Of a DNA stretch of 64,000 nucleotides, positions 23,210-34,242 are shown in pieces. Source of the stretch: Arthrobotrys musiformis (lineage: Eukaryota; Ascomycota; Orbiliomycetes; Orbiliales; Orbiliaceae); contig JAVHJL010000007.1 of assembly GCA_036971715.1 (NCBI GenBank), forward strand, positions 186,001-250,000, given 5' to 3'. The notes beneath the pieces are model-generated. The model saw only the letters and a program-made list of their open reading frames with translations, searched no databases and was not told the DNA's origin. Position 1 is the first letter of the stretch. Each line of letters starts with the position of its first letter. The translations under genes and the position numbers were made by a program.

Positions 23210-23492
23210 AGAACGGTAGATATTATTAGGACCCGGCGTTTGGATTGTATAACGTTATAGCGATCGTGTATTTGACATTTATAACACCGCCCACCCCTTT
23301 AGCATAAAGTATCTTATCTTCACCCCCTCGAACGTGCTCCCGAGCTGCTCTTGAATATCATACAAAGACGAATTTAAAAATAACACAAGATAAATCCCAT
23401 AAACTCCCTACCGTCTAACGCCTGTAAAGTCGAGTTGGCAAGTATATACACTCCTCCCGCTTAAACTTGGCATGTACAAAAGGCACACCGTT

Positions 23493-24312
23493 CTAAACTG
23501 TCGCCTCCTCTGCCTCCGGCATCGCCATTCTCCATCCTCCACCCCCTCTTCCGTGCCCCCACCCGAGCAAAAACACCCCGGTTCCAGCAATAGCATTCCA
23601 TCCCATAACACCCAGCGCGAATACCCTCATTCCGCCACCCGGCCTCCCGATAGCTATAGTCCCATTCTTTGAGTTTTTGCCTTTGATATTCATGAGCATG
23701 TATACCATACTCCAAGCGCTTAAAACACCGGCGCTATCTCGACCGTATCCGGCATACGACATGTACGAGCTGAATGCGAAGATTGCCGAGAAGAACGGAA
23801 GCGGGAATGGGCGAGGGAATACCAGCGGTGATTCCAAGCGGGTTAGGCGGGCGAACGGGTACAGGTAGGTTGTCGTCAATGCTGTGACGGCACCGGCTGT
23901 TGGGGTTCCTGTAACTTAATTTTAGCATCTCCATCGTCATACTATGTCGATCTCGAGCAGCCCGGCTTTTTTATTTTCCCGGTTTATTTATTATTTTTTT
24001 AGAGGTATGCTTCTGATCGTAGAAAGGAGATTGCGACTAAACAATTGGTAAACACATACGGCACCAAAGCGACGAATAAGTCTTGAGCTTTCCGTATAAC
24101 GAATTATCGTTCGGAGTATTTGGAGGAGGAGGCGGGGGCGGGGTGAGTGGCATGGTGCCGGCGATACCCTTTAGATGGGAGCTTAAACGCGGCGGAAGAA
24201 GGATATCGAGGATCGAGGACGGAGATTTGGGAGAGAAGAAGCGGGAGTAGGAGGAATAGGTGTAGATGTAGGGATGAGAATGAGGACGGGGATGATGCAG
24301 GGTGGACTGCAT
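23493..24312 (-). CDS. AIM19: Aim19-like mitochondrial membrane protein
   Basis: Two exons, 24312-24060 and 23908-23493, joined across a 151-bp GTATGT...CAG intron, give 222 residues. The N-terminal 80 residues are Ser/Pro/His-rich with a proline run. The second exon encodes the hydrophobic Aim19-like core: SPLVFPRPFPLPFFSAIFAF, then GYGRDSAGVLSAWSMVYMLMN and RVFALGVMGWNAIAGTGVFLLG, giving about three or four membrane segments. In yeast Aim19 is a mitochondrial protein found through inheritance defects; its molecular role is unknown. The family assignment rests on the pattern G...GAGLSAAWS-like plus hydrophobic layout and is moderately sure; the gene model itself is stronger. It lies downstream of and on the same strand as the Ima1 gene. 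Confidence 0.65.
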
Positions 24313-24753
24313 GGCGGGGTGAGACAGGTTTCTATCCGGCTAGTTAGCGTTTGGTTGGTTTGGTTGGTTGGTTGTTCTGCGGCGGGTTAGTGTCGGCTGA
24401 TGTCTGGAATGTGGTTGGAGAAAATGTCACATAGGACAACGCGAGGAAGATGGAAAATGGAGAAGATGGTTTGGAGAAAATAAACAAACGGAAGAAAGAG
24501 AAATCATTTATCTATGAGCACGGCGCCATCATTATAAAATATTATACAAAGAATCCGGATTTTGAAATAAACAGAAACTCAACGCCGAACGCTCTTTCAT
24601 GATGCAACGAAGAAAAGACCTGGCTATGATATAAAGCATTGCGAAGGAAAAGGGAATTCAAGACAGTTGATAAACGTCATAAAGCAGCCGTAGTAGAATT
24701 GAAAAAAGAAAATTGACCCGTCGCATCCTGAGTTTGATCGTAATGAGAGCCTA
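24313..24753. other. Intergenic region between IMA1 and Aim19-like genes
   Basis: 441 bp holding the IMA1 3' region and the Aim19-like promoter. A TTGG-rich tract with repeated TTTGGTTGG occurs at about 24350-24375. No gene seen. Confidence 0.5.
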
Positions 24754-27375
24754 TCACCAGCTCCTGTTTCCTCTCGGTTGTTGAGGCGGCGTGTGCGAAA
24801 AGCCTGCCTGTGTCCAAGGGCTAGGAGCAGTATCCATACCCGGAGGCGGCATTTTCATAGACCTCGTCGTCGTCGCACCGAATCGCTGGGGCGTAGGACG
24901 CTGAATCCCAACATCAGGCTCGCGCTTTCCCCATGAAGAAAAATTGCTTCGCTGGGTTACGGTGGCCCCACTAGGCCCACCCAGCGACAATCCGCCGAAG
25001 CCGGTTGTCATTGGCGGCGGGGGTGGCGGGGGCGGCGTTTGTGTGGGGATCGAGGGACTCTGGACTCTACTTAGAGGTCCCCCAAAATTGTTAATGGGCT
25101 TGTTTAGGATAAATTCCCTTGAATCTCTCCGCTTGAGTACCGGTGAAGCGTTCGACTGTCCCTCTTCCACCGGGACATGTGTTCCCTTGTACGCGAAGAC
25201 GCGGGCAAAATCCCATGTCTGATGGGCAGCCACGGAGAAGAAAAGTAACCTGATTATAAGCTGCATCATCTGGGTCTTCGAATCGTAAATTGCAGGCACC
25301 CCTTCGAGCACCGACATATCGAGGGACACTTCTGGTGTAAACGGGACCGCGATGTCTGTCGGCGTCGTATCGATTGGCAGCAGCGGTTTGGAAGAGTGTA
25401 TAGAGTCGAAGCCGACAGGCCGCGTGAGTATCCGATAGCCTAGAAGCTCCCCGGCCACCACGGCGCCCGCACAGGTTTCGAGAAAGCACATCAGGATAAT
25501 AAAATTGCGTTTCCACATGTCTCCAAGGCCCTGAATATTGCTACCAGATCTAAACGCCGCTCTGAAAAACCTCCAACCCGTTCCAAATACTAGTGCGAAG
25601 ACGAGGCCGATGCACGCAGTGGTATCATCGGAAGACACAAGTACGAACAGCCCGGAACACACGGCCAACAACCGGGCGGCTTCTTGGCCTACCCGGTGGG
25701 CGCGTTTCTTCAGAATACCGGGTTGATTGAGGGGCTTTGCCTCGTCAAGCTTAGCCGCCACCTCAAATAGGCTTTCCAAGCCTGTCTGTTTTCCAAGCAT
25801 CCCGTCAACCATCAGAGTCTTCCCTTTCATTGGCCTTCTGATTGGTTTTACGGGGGAGTCTATGATCTCAGTTTTGGCGTCTTCATCATCGGATTCATCG
25901 AAACGGTTGAACAAACCGAGAGGGGAGCTAGGCCTGTGCTCGGAAAATGACCCCATGGGGTTAAACGGATCTTGTGCATCGTCTTCATTGAAACTAGGAT
26001 TCCAATCCATTGCGTCGGGGTCTGGTTGCCCCGGGGTGGTGTTTACAGAGGGCGGAGGTAAGGCGGGTGCGGGAGTCGCGTACCTCGATTGAAAGGGTAC
26101 AGGCGGTTGGTAGGGCTCTATCGTGTATTTCGGGGTAGGTTGGTGTCTTTTAGCTGAGGTGATGTACGGCTGCCTGGCTTTAGCCGATGGTGGCGTCCTT
26201 GGAGCGTCGAGATATTCATTGATAGAGGGCCCAGAGGGTCTGAAAGCCATTCCGCCCGAGTTTGATAGAGATGACGAAGACTTCACCAGCAAGGGGGGGA
26301 GGTGGCTGGATGGCCCAGGTTGCCCTGGGGCCTTTGAAGATATGCTATAAACGGGCCTCGTCACTTTGAGGGAGGTGAACGCTATCCAGAGTATGAGGGT
26401 TTCTATGAGGAGGGATGCATGGCTAAGAACCATGATTTTCCCTTCCTCTTTGAAGGTGCTACCAGGCCGAAGGTACCACCAGCTGAGGCCGATGAAGACT
26501 GAAACGATGGCCTGGCAGACCATGTAGGGGATCCGATCTTCGACGTAAGATCCAGGTCTCCGGCGGACTTCCAGCCATTTGTAGTCATAGAAGGAGAGGA
26601 TCAGAGCCCAGGGGAAGATAATATTGACCCATTTCGAGCTAACATCGTAGCAAGCACTGCTGAGGTTTCCTTTCTGCCAACTACCGACGATACAAGACTG
26701 CCATCCAGGATTGGCGGGACCTTCTTTAGAGGCGTGCAAAGCGAAAATAGAAATTGTCAACTGCCAGAACATGAGCAGGGCGATGGATGTCCAATATGCA
26801 GCACCCCAAGCGAACCAACCGAGCACCATCAGGTTCCCCAACATTATCCGGGAAAGCGTTCTAGGTGGGGCAATCTGGTTCGAATGGATCCTTCTTTCGG
26901 TGTTAACGAGGACCCTCGCCATCCCCTTCGAGATAACGTCGTATCTGATACCCTTGATCACGCTGTTGACCTTAGGGGCACAGCTGTCGCATACGGGCGG
27001 GTATTTCTCCTCTAGCTGGCGTCTGAAGTCGGAAATGTGTTCGGCAAGGTACTCGTAATTCGGGTCTGTTTCTTCGGGGAGATAGTTTGCTAGTTGCTCG
27101 ACGATGATGGAGTGGTTGTTCTCGCAGGATCTGCAAAGGACGGAAACGTGGCGATGGGCTTTGCTTTTAGGGGAAGCATTGTCACGTGCGAATTTTACGA
27201 ATGGTTGTTCGACGTCCGGATGGTAGTCGAGGATTTGGCCGTTCTCGTCGAATTTATTGGCGGAGTAGCAACGGGGGCAGTCGAACTCGCGAGGAGAACC
27301 ATTACCGGTCCTGGGGATGTAGGAGGGCTGGTTGCAGTAGAAGCAGGTGATCTTGGCCTTTGAACTTCGCAACAT
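24754..27375 (-). CDS. IMA1: Inner nuclear membrane protein Ima1 (Samp1/NET5/TMEM201 homologue)
   Basis: A single-exon protein of 873 residues starting at the ATG at 27373-27375 (MLRSSKAKITCFYC). A 37-codon extension to 27486 is open but lies before the domain. The N-terminal Ima1_N zinc region has CxxC pairs at Cys11/14, Cys33/36, Cys81/84 and Cys129/132. Membrane segments follow at about 180-240, 265-285, 305-325 and 335-360, then a long Pro/Ser-rich disordered stretch, and three more hydrophobic segments near 595-635, 650-680 and 740-760. The C-terminus is Pro/Gly-rich with a run of eight prolines. The family links nuclear envelope, heterochromatin and cytoskeleton. The long disordered middle is expanded relative to fission-yeast Ima1. 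Divergent from ICE2. Confidence 0.88.
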   Translation of the reverse strand: MLRSSKAKITCFYCNQPSYIPRTGNGSPREFDCPRCYSANKFDENGQILDYHPDVEQPFVKFARDNASPKSKAHRHVSVLCRSCENNHSIIVEQLANYLPEETDPNYEYLAEHISDFRRQLEEKYPPVCDSCAPKVNSVIKGIRYDVISKGMARVLVNTERRIHSNQIAPPRTLSRIMLGNLMVLGWFAWGAAYWTSIALLMFWQLTISIFALHASKEGPANPGWQSCIVGSWQKGNLSSACYDVSSKWVNIIFPWALILSFYDYKWLEVRRRPGSYVEDRIPYMVCQAIVSVFIGLSWWYLRPGSTFKEEGKIMVLSHASLLIETLILWIAFTSLKVTRPVYSISSKAPGQPGPSSHLPPLLVKSSSSLSNSGGMAFRPSGPSINEYLDAPRTPPSAKARQPYITSAKRHQPTPKYTIEPYQPPVPFQSRYATPAPALPPPSVNTTPGQPDPDAMDWNPSFNEDDAQDPFNPMGSFSEHRPSSPLGLFNRFDESDDEDAKTEIIDSPVKPIRRPMKGKTLMVDGMLGKQTGLESLFEVAAKLDEAKPLNQPGILKKRAHRVGQEAARLLAVCSGLFVLVSSDDTTACIGLVFALVFGTGWRFFRAAFRSGSNIQGLGDMWKRNFIILMCFLETCAGAVVAGELLGYRILTRPVGFDSIHSSKPLLPIDTTPTDIAVPFTPEVSLDMSVLEGVPAIYDSKTQMMQLIIRLLFFSVAAHQTWDFARVFAYKGTHVPVEEGQSNASPVLKRRDSREFILNKPINNFGGPLSRVQSPSIPTQTPPPPPPPPMTTGFGGLSLGGPSGATVTQRSNFSSWGKREPDVGIQRPTPQRFGATTTRSMKMPPPGMDTAPSPWTQAGFSHTPPQQPRGNRSW

Positions 27376-27936
27376 GGCGAATAGGAAGCATCGAGTAGCT
27401 TGACCCTTGGCAGGCGAGTGGGTGGGTTGGATAAAAGTGGGAGGTCGTGTATCGGCCGAAGGAACGCGACGATGGTGGAAAAACAAGGATGATAAATAGC
27501 TGCTAGCTAGTATAGCAGTTACACAGTTAGGGACAGATAGATACCTAGCCCTATCAACAAGTCAGCCAATTGAGATAACAGTAAGGAGGCAATGACGAGC
27601 ACTTGGATACCTTCTGAAGCTCTTGAAAGGGGTGGGGATATAGCAGAATGGTACGGAGACGGTTTAGGATGACGGTGATGATGGCGATGGTGTGGTGTGA
27701 GGTTGAGCTTGAAGTTGATGTTGATGCCGTCGGGATGTTGTGTTTATGTCTTGTGGTTGTAGCGAAAGAAGAAAAATGGAGAAAAGAGATGTCGCGCAGG
27801 ATCCTTGGATTTGGATCGGATTGGTCGGCCGAATGAGGAATGACGTTGGACGGAACAACACTCAACACATCGACCAACACTCAACACGACAAACAAAGGA
27901 ACTGTGTTGGTGTGGTATTTTGGATACAATCTGATC

Positions 27937-27952
27937 AGATAAGATAAGATAA
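27937..27952 (+). promoter_or_regulatory. Cluster of three overlapping AGATAA (GATA-factor) sites
   Basis: AGATAA occurs at 27937-27942, 27942-27947 and 27947-27952 as a 5-bp periodic repeat, preceded by TGATCA. HGATAR is the binding site of fungal GATA regulators (nitrogen, iron, light). Position: between divergent IMA1 and ICE2. It may equally be a short simple repeat. Confidence 0.5.
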
Positions 27953-28352
27953 GATGTTTTACAAAGTGTTGTCTGTCACAAGGGAATGAATGGAATGAAT
28001 CCCTGTCTGACTAAGCCGTAATACGACAGAGACAGTGTGATGTGATGTTGATATGCACATGCACACTTTGCTTTCACAATTTTTTTTGAACATGCACTAA
28101 CGGCACAACCCCCACCAATGGCAGTCTGTAGACACTTATACACTAAGTACTTACTTACTTAAGTACCTATGATGTCGGCATGTGAAGTAGTCAGTATACT
28201 AAGTAGGGAGTATAGAGTATATAGTATAGTATAGAGCTGTATTATATTGGAGGCAGTTGAGGCCGAACTGCAGAAGATCCCTTTTTCCTTGGCGCAGCTG
28301 TTCGTCATCCAAAGTCCTTCTTAACTATTATTACCTCGACCACATCTCTCGA

Positions 28353-28425
28353 CATCTTCATCATCATCATCACCACCATCGCCCATCATCACCATCACCA
28401 TCACCGCCATCATCATCATCATCAC
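28353..28425. repeat. Imperfect (CAT)n/(CAC)n trinucleotide tract
   Basis: A run of CAT, CAC and ATC triplets in the C/T-rich stretch upstream of ICE2. Confidence 0.8.
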
Positions 28426-29097
28426 CCCCCGTCGACATCAAGACTCATGCCGTTGACATACATCGACCATTCCGACTCTCCCCCTCCTCTCCTCCCATAG
28501 CTATTCTACTAGCCGCTCTAACGCTGTTACTACCAACAATCCAACATCCCTATCCTATTCTTTTACCTAGTATCTAGGTCCGGTCCCATTCAGACTAACA
28601 AAAAAATAAACCAAAAAAAAAGCCTCCACCACCACCACCATCGCCGCCAGAGATCCAGACGTTCACGTGCGACTTCTCGGAACGGCTTGAGCAGTCACCA
28701 CCTTACTAAAAGCCTCTGCCACCTCATACCACGCCCTTGTCTGTCTCGAGAGCCCCTCTTTCGCGTTCCTCCGTAACTTCCTCATCCTTGCCATCAACCC
28801 TGCACGCTATCCCGTCGCCCGATATATACTCAAACCTCCAGGTTTCCTTTGAACTACCTCCCGAACTGGTAGCTCACGCTACCATCTACCGGGGGATACC
28901 CTCACCTTCTACCCCGGACTAACGTCCTTTTTATCGACGTCTTCGTCCGATTTGATTCTAACTTAATTTTTTATTTATCTATCTATCATTGCCTAATTTT
29001 TTTTTATTTATTTTTTCCCTTGTCTCGGAATCTATAATTCTTTGTCAACCTCAAGTGTTCCTCAACGTTCACATATCCTTAAACCAAAGCCGAAAAA

Positions 29098-30626
29098 ATG
29101 TTCGCCGCTTTGAGGCTTATCTCTCGATTAATATCGAGTATCAGCTTCATCTTACTGATCATAGTATCGGTACCTCTTGCCTTCGACGTCGGAGGTCGGG
29201 ACTGCGGTCTTGCCTTCTCCCTCGCCATCTCAACCTTTTACTGGTTACTATCCATCTTACGTCTCGCTATAAACCGAAGACAGCATCTTTGGCCCCTCCT
29301 ATACCTTCTAGGTGCTCTACAATACTTCATTGTACCCGCCTTGTTGATATTCAACCTCGACAGATTCCAGACCGACCCTCCTCCCTTCGATAGCACCGCC
29401 AGAAAGGTCCGGAGGGTTATCGGCTTTACGGCAGACGAACCTGAACCCGTCGGCGGTGAGGACCCGATATTATGGGACAGACTCACCATCGTTCCATGGA
29501 ATGCATTCCTTACGATATTCACGCCCATATTTCAGCTGGTTGAAGGGTTCTGTACTCTTCTGGTCATCCAGTCCGTCGGTCAAATCGGCCGCTGGCTTGT
29601 CCACCGCAAGAAATCCGATACCTGGAATGTATGTTTTACCCCATGCATCTGATATTACAAATAAGGACCAATATTGATATTTGACTAGATTGTTTTGCTC
29701 GTGGCATCCGGCTCTATTATCACAACTGCTTTCTACTTCATCTACCGGATATATACTTTCCCAGACATTTCTGCCATCGATGCTACCCTCATAGGCGTAG
29801 CAGTCACGAGCTCGCTCTTTCTCTGCGGCTATGGTATTGCTAGCGGCAGAGGGAGTCCCATCGAAAGCTCTCTTCTAGTATGTCACCCTATGTCCTAAGT
29901 CCAAGTACAGATGCGCTAACAGTATTCAGTTTTCATATGTCGTCTTGTGCATGTACCAGATCTTCACAGACTACAAACCAAACAACCCCACGGAAATCTC
30001 GGAGAAACCCGACTTTCCGCCTCTTCCACCTTTTATAATATCTTCCGTCTCCAACATATCGGAATCTCTCCTCCAAGTTCTCCCCCTCGCGATCACCTCT
30101 GGCTTCGTATTCATTCGTTCTGCTTTAGAAACAATACCTCCGTCGGTACTAGTTTCCCTGGCATACAGACTTTTTGTTCTTAATGCGAGCACAAAGATTA
30201 TACCTGCAGTCCGGGAAGGCAAAAGTTTAAGCATGGAAGACGAAAACGAAGACGACCCAGGGTCGGGTGGTAGCACCCGATTTCTAACTTTCATCAGAAG
30301 TTTCAGTCCCGTTGCTATGATAACGGTTTATACGAACCTGTTAATGATGCACTTCGAGGCGATGCGAGGTGGAGAGCTAGGAATAGCTGTTGGAAAGATG
30401 GGGTGGATCAATATGCTGATATGGACACCCCTCGGAGCTGAGATATGGCGATGGGTAAATGTTCTAGCTACACGTAGGTTTTCCCCGCAAGAGCAACCTT
30501 CCTTTCCGTGATACAAAGTTTTCTAACACGTATTTTTTAGTCGCCTTATATTCTTTCGAACTGTGTCAAGCGCAGCCAGACGACGAAGACGGTACCACTT
30601 TGACAAGTCATTGGAAAACAGATTAA
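29098..30626 (+). CDS. ICE2: ICE2 family ER membrane protein
   Basis: Four exons, 29098-29628, 29689-29877, 29930-30473 and 30541-30626, give 449 residues; introns are 60, 52 and 67 bp with GTATGT-like donors and CTAAC branch points. The N-terminal signature RLISRLISSISFILLIIV followed by PLAFDVGGRDCGLAFSLA is characteristic of Ice2. Eight or so hydrophobic segments are spread along the chain, with a charged loop (about 335-350, EDENEDDPGSGG) before the last ones and a short acidic tail. In yeast Ice2 maintains peripheral ER structure and channels neutral lipid into phospholipid synthesis. The start ATG follows GCCGAAAAA, a good fungal context. It is divergent from IMA1 and convergent with the first YCII gene. 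Confidence 0.88.
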
Positions 30627-31248
30627 CAGTCAACAATAGACTTGTTACTTCTGCCCACGAGGCTTCGCTATTGTTTCTTCTTTTTGCTTTTCGGATGATC
30701 TGTGATCATAAAACCCCACATACACATAACTCCGACAAAATACTACACAATTTGTCGAGTTCTCCACACCTAACCACTTGGCTTCTTTGTATCTATTTTT
30801 TCACCCCGAACGTTCGAGCGTTTCACACAGGTCCTCTTTTTTATCTGTAATTTTTTACACAGATGTGCCATCCTTCCCACCCTCCTTCTCCCTTTTTCTT
30901 TTCTTGTAATGTTTGATTTAACCCTAATATTCGGTGTTATTCCCTTTTTTCTTTTTTTTGTTGGTATAAGAAACATGTATGATACCCCGGAACGTTTACT
31001 TTTTGAGACAACGATGATGATGAAAGATGAAAAAGGAAAAAAGAATGGATATGATGAATGAAATCAAAGAAGATTGGAGGAGGAGATAATGAACAAGCAG
31101 ACAGTAATACTATACTGCAGATTACATTAAAGTTCTTTTGATTTCGTTCCATATTTATTTATAAAGTCAATTATTCACTGTTAGATAGACTATATACAGC
31201 TCAATTCCACAATAAAATTTATGTATACGACTTGTTTTAAAATCGTTA
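30627..31248. other. Convergent 3' region, ICE2 / YCII
   Basis: 622 bp between two stop codons, T-rich on the ICE2 side. It holds the two 3' untranslated regions. No gene seen. Confidence 0.5.
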
Positions 31249-31999
31249 TTACTCCTTTTTGCCCTCCTGCTCGCCAGCAGTAGGAGCAGCTGGGGCAGCA
31301 CCGCCCGCGCTCAACTCCTTAACATTCGACACCCCAGCTTTAAACTTGATAATCCTAGCATTTTCCCAATCCCACACCCCGCCAGTGGAGTAAGGGTCAT
31401 TCTTCAGCCACTCCCTCACAGCCTCCTCACCACTTCCGGCGGGGAGTTCCAGAGCCAAGGACGAGCCCGCGAACGGCCACTTTTCGGGGGTTGAGGTGGT
31501 ATCAGGAGTCGGTTGAGAGGACAGATATGCACCACCGAAGAGAGTGCGGGGGAGAGACGTGGGGTGTTCTTGGGAGATTTTTTGGAAGTGTTTTGGGCGG
31601 ACCTCGAGGCGGGGGGCGGAGGGGCGGTCGGGGACTATGATGAAGCTGTTGAAGGTTAAAACGGGACTTTCACGGTACATGAATGGTTTATTTTGAATAC
31701 ATTCAATTGCTACAAATATCAAGAGATTAAAGGGTGCCATGATTGTAATTGGAAGATGCGCCGAACAATCGACTTTTACTTCTGTCATATGCCGATATCG
31801 CGATCCATCCTAGTGGCGCCAATTCCAGCATTACATCGTACACTTTGAAACATTCTCTTCTTATATATATTCGGGTACAAGCGCGGGGGCAATTGAAACA
31901 TCCTTAATCGATTTGCACGCCCGGGACTCGAGCGAGAGCATTGAAATGGAGGCAAGATAAACACAATAAGCAGCAAACTTACTATTGTTCCGTAGCCAT
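31249..31999 (-). CDS. YCII-domain protein, cytosolic paralogue
   Basis: Two exons: a 17-bp first exon 31999-31983 (MATEQ plus two bases) and 31645-31249, separated by a 337-bp GTAAGT...CAG intron, give 137 residues. The joined start reads MATEQYFIIVPDRP, which is the expected beta-strand beginning of a YciI-like (dimeric alpha-beta barrel) domain. VRPKHF carries the conserved histidine, and NDPYSTGGVWDWENARIIKFK is the C-terminal YCII signature. Where most members have GGxxLDE, this one reads GGAYLSSQ, so the usual acidic residue is missing. A low-complexity Ala/Gly/Glu tail follows. YCII proteins are mostly uncharacterised; a few are dehydrochlorinase- or muconolactone-isomerase-like. It is the downstream member of a tandem pair with 33530-34242. 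Confidence 0.82.
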
Positions 32000-33529
32000 G
32001 GTGAAAATTCTGGAAGATGAGAAAGACCGAAAAGCAATGGTTGGAGTGGTATTTAAGAGTGGTAGGCTATATACGGAGCGCCGGATCATGGAAATAATTT
32101 CTCCGGCTATATATTGGATTTTTGTCTGGGTTTTATATTGTCGCGAATGAGGGAGTGGTCGGGAGCGGGGAGTATGATAAGTCTAAATTTTGGTGGAGGA
32201 TCTGATATGTTCTAATTCGCGTTGTGTTGGATATCGTGGGATGGAAAATGCAACATCCTTGCGCAATTGCAACACTATTTTTGAGAGATGTGGATCTCTA
32301 AATTACATATCTGATATTGGCAATTTGCAAATTTTGCATCTAAAACCCCGTAAGTACATGATTCTGGCCCTATTTAACAAGGTGGACCGTACAAGACTTG
32401 GGTGATTGAACCACTAGAACGCCGATAAAACATTACAATTCCCCAGGGCACCGTTTCTGGTTGAATGTGAGATCTCGAGAGCCAAACGGTAATCTCGATC
32501 ATTTCATCCGCAAATAAGATCGAAGACTCAGCAGTTTCTAATTTCTACGGAACTTATAATAATATATGCGAGAGATAGCTCAGATATGTTTGTCGATGTT
32601 ACCCGTAAGCTTGAGTGGTGTCAAGACATATATATACAATGTATGTACAAGGAGATCCGGATAATAGAGTATATATTCAACACTTGACCAACTGATAAAC
32701 TATAAGGAACACAGATTAACTATAGTTCGGTGCTTTGGCACTGTAATACTGCCCATTTCTTGACTAAGGCGACGAACGTACTAAACCGTTAGGCTTCTAA
32801 GTTGGTTTAGTGAATTTCCTCTGTGCAACCCAAACTTTTCCAGAATACCAAATTTTCAAGTATGTAAACACCTAAAATAGCTAAATTTGACACCTGTGCA
32901 TATAGGTTCTATACGCATAAGTAGCTACCCGCACGATAATTAAATACGATCATTATAACCCAGTTCTTTCGCCCACGTCACCACTACAGCTGTTAGTTAG
33001 CCTTTGCCAGCCATCCAAGCAGGATATATATTACTCCCGCGAAAGCACTTAATACCAGCCACTACCCTACTGTCCGCTGTACACGCGTCTACGGCGGCAA
33101 ATATACGCCACGGGCCTGTCAGACGAGATAGACACATATATAGCATTCATAATGTAACTACCACAATAATACTGCCTTATGGCAGAAACTCGACATTATA
33201 ACACTAAAGGCCGCAATGTAGCAAGTGGTTAAGTCAATGTATCTAGAGTCCCGCTTTGATGTTTCCCCACACCCAACAGCTATTAAAGATTCTCAACTCC
33301 TCTACATGTTTACTAGGCTTTGTCTTCACAAGCTTTGATAGTCGTAATATTTTTATTTAATGACAATAATAGTCTCTCCGCAACTCGCTAAAGGGCTTGG
33401 TTCTACACCGTAGGACAGCTCGAATAGAGCAAGGAGGACAGGAAGAATAGGTTTTTCTCTAGCTAATAATTTCTCATGTTTTCTTATACCCGGCCCACCT
33501 GGGTGACTACCTATCTATAGAATAAAGGC
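32000..33529. other. AT-rich intergenic region between the YCII paralogues
   Basis: 1.53 kb, AT-rich, many short TATATA stretches, no coding frame of note. No trace of a third YCII copy was recognised. Confidence 0.55.
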
Positions 33530-34242
33530 TTACAAAGCCTTTCGAAGGGCAGTTTTAAACTAAACGAAGAGTCAGAATTTAAATACCAATACCTTGTAGC
33601 CGGCAAGGACAACTGGACTTACTGGAATGATCTCGACCTGCAGTTTATATCGACCGTTAGAACGAAAGACCCATACGGGCAATGGGTTCGGATTCTGCTC
33701 ACCTTCTCCAAATCCCAGACGTCGTTCTCGACGTACTTGTCACCCTTGATGATCTCCAAGACCTCCTCCTTGGTTTCGACGGAAATCAACATGATAGATC
33801 CCTTGAACTTTGGTACTTCTCCTTCTTTAATATGTTCGTCTAACATCACCCCACCAAAGTTGATGATCCCGTTGGCGGCACGTTCTGTTGCAACTCTAAG
33901 ATGCTCACTGTATACATATATTCACAACCAAATGGGGGGTTTCGGAAGTTATATAATTAGACGCCCATACAAGAGACATATCGATAAAGTGAACACGAGA
34001 GAGCGTACTTACCCTCGGACGGCGAGCCTACGCTCAATGGCGCCGGGCTTATCCGGAAGGATGACGAGCCACTCATTCTGAGATACCGACGAGGTTGCCA
34101 TGGTGCGCCAAGTTCTTGAAGACTGTATAATACTTCTAACGGGAGAAGATTGTTGCTTAGTTGCCAAAGATGGTAAGATCAAGCGACTGGACCGAATTGG
34201 AGATATCGATGATGCGCAGAGGCGACGAGACGCAGCTTGCAT
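33530..34242 (-). CDS. YCII-domain protein, predicted mitochondrial paralogue
   Basis: Four exons, 34242-34013, 33907-33703, 33637-33623 (15 bp) and 33559-33530 (30 bp), give 159 residues. The first 50 residues are Arg/Ser-rich and lack acids, like a mitochondrial presequence; a second in-frame ATG at residue 48 (MATSSVSQNEW) could give a cytosolic form. The YCII domain reads NEWLVILPDKPGAIERR, GEHLRVATERA, GGVMLDEHIKEG with the acidic residue retained, NDVWDLEKVEIIP, and PFKTALRKA. The two last tiny exons are needed to complete the canonical IIPFKxAxR ending: skipping the splice at 33622 would give a divergent tail. Function is unknown beyond the fold. It is divergent from VFA1. Confidence 0.88.

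Larger units (their letters stand above)
27376..29097. other. Divergent region IMA1 / ICE2, 1.7 kb, with long ICE2 leader
   Basis: No coding gene. The part next to ICE2 (about 28250-29097) is C/T-rich with a (CAT)n/(CAC)n tract and several short upstream reading frames, consistent with a long 5' untranslated leader. A GATA-site cluster lies at 27937-27952, and a TAAGTA-type palindrome at about 28142-28167. Confidence 0.55.
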
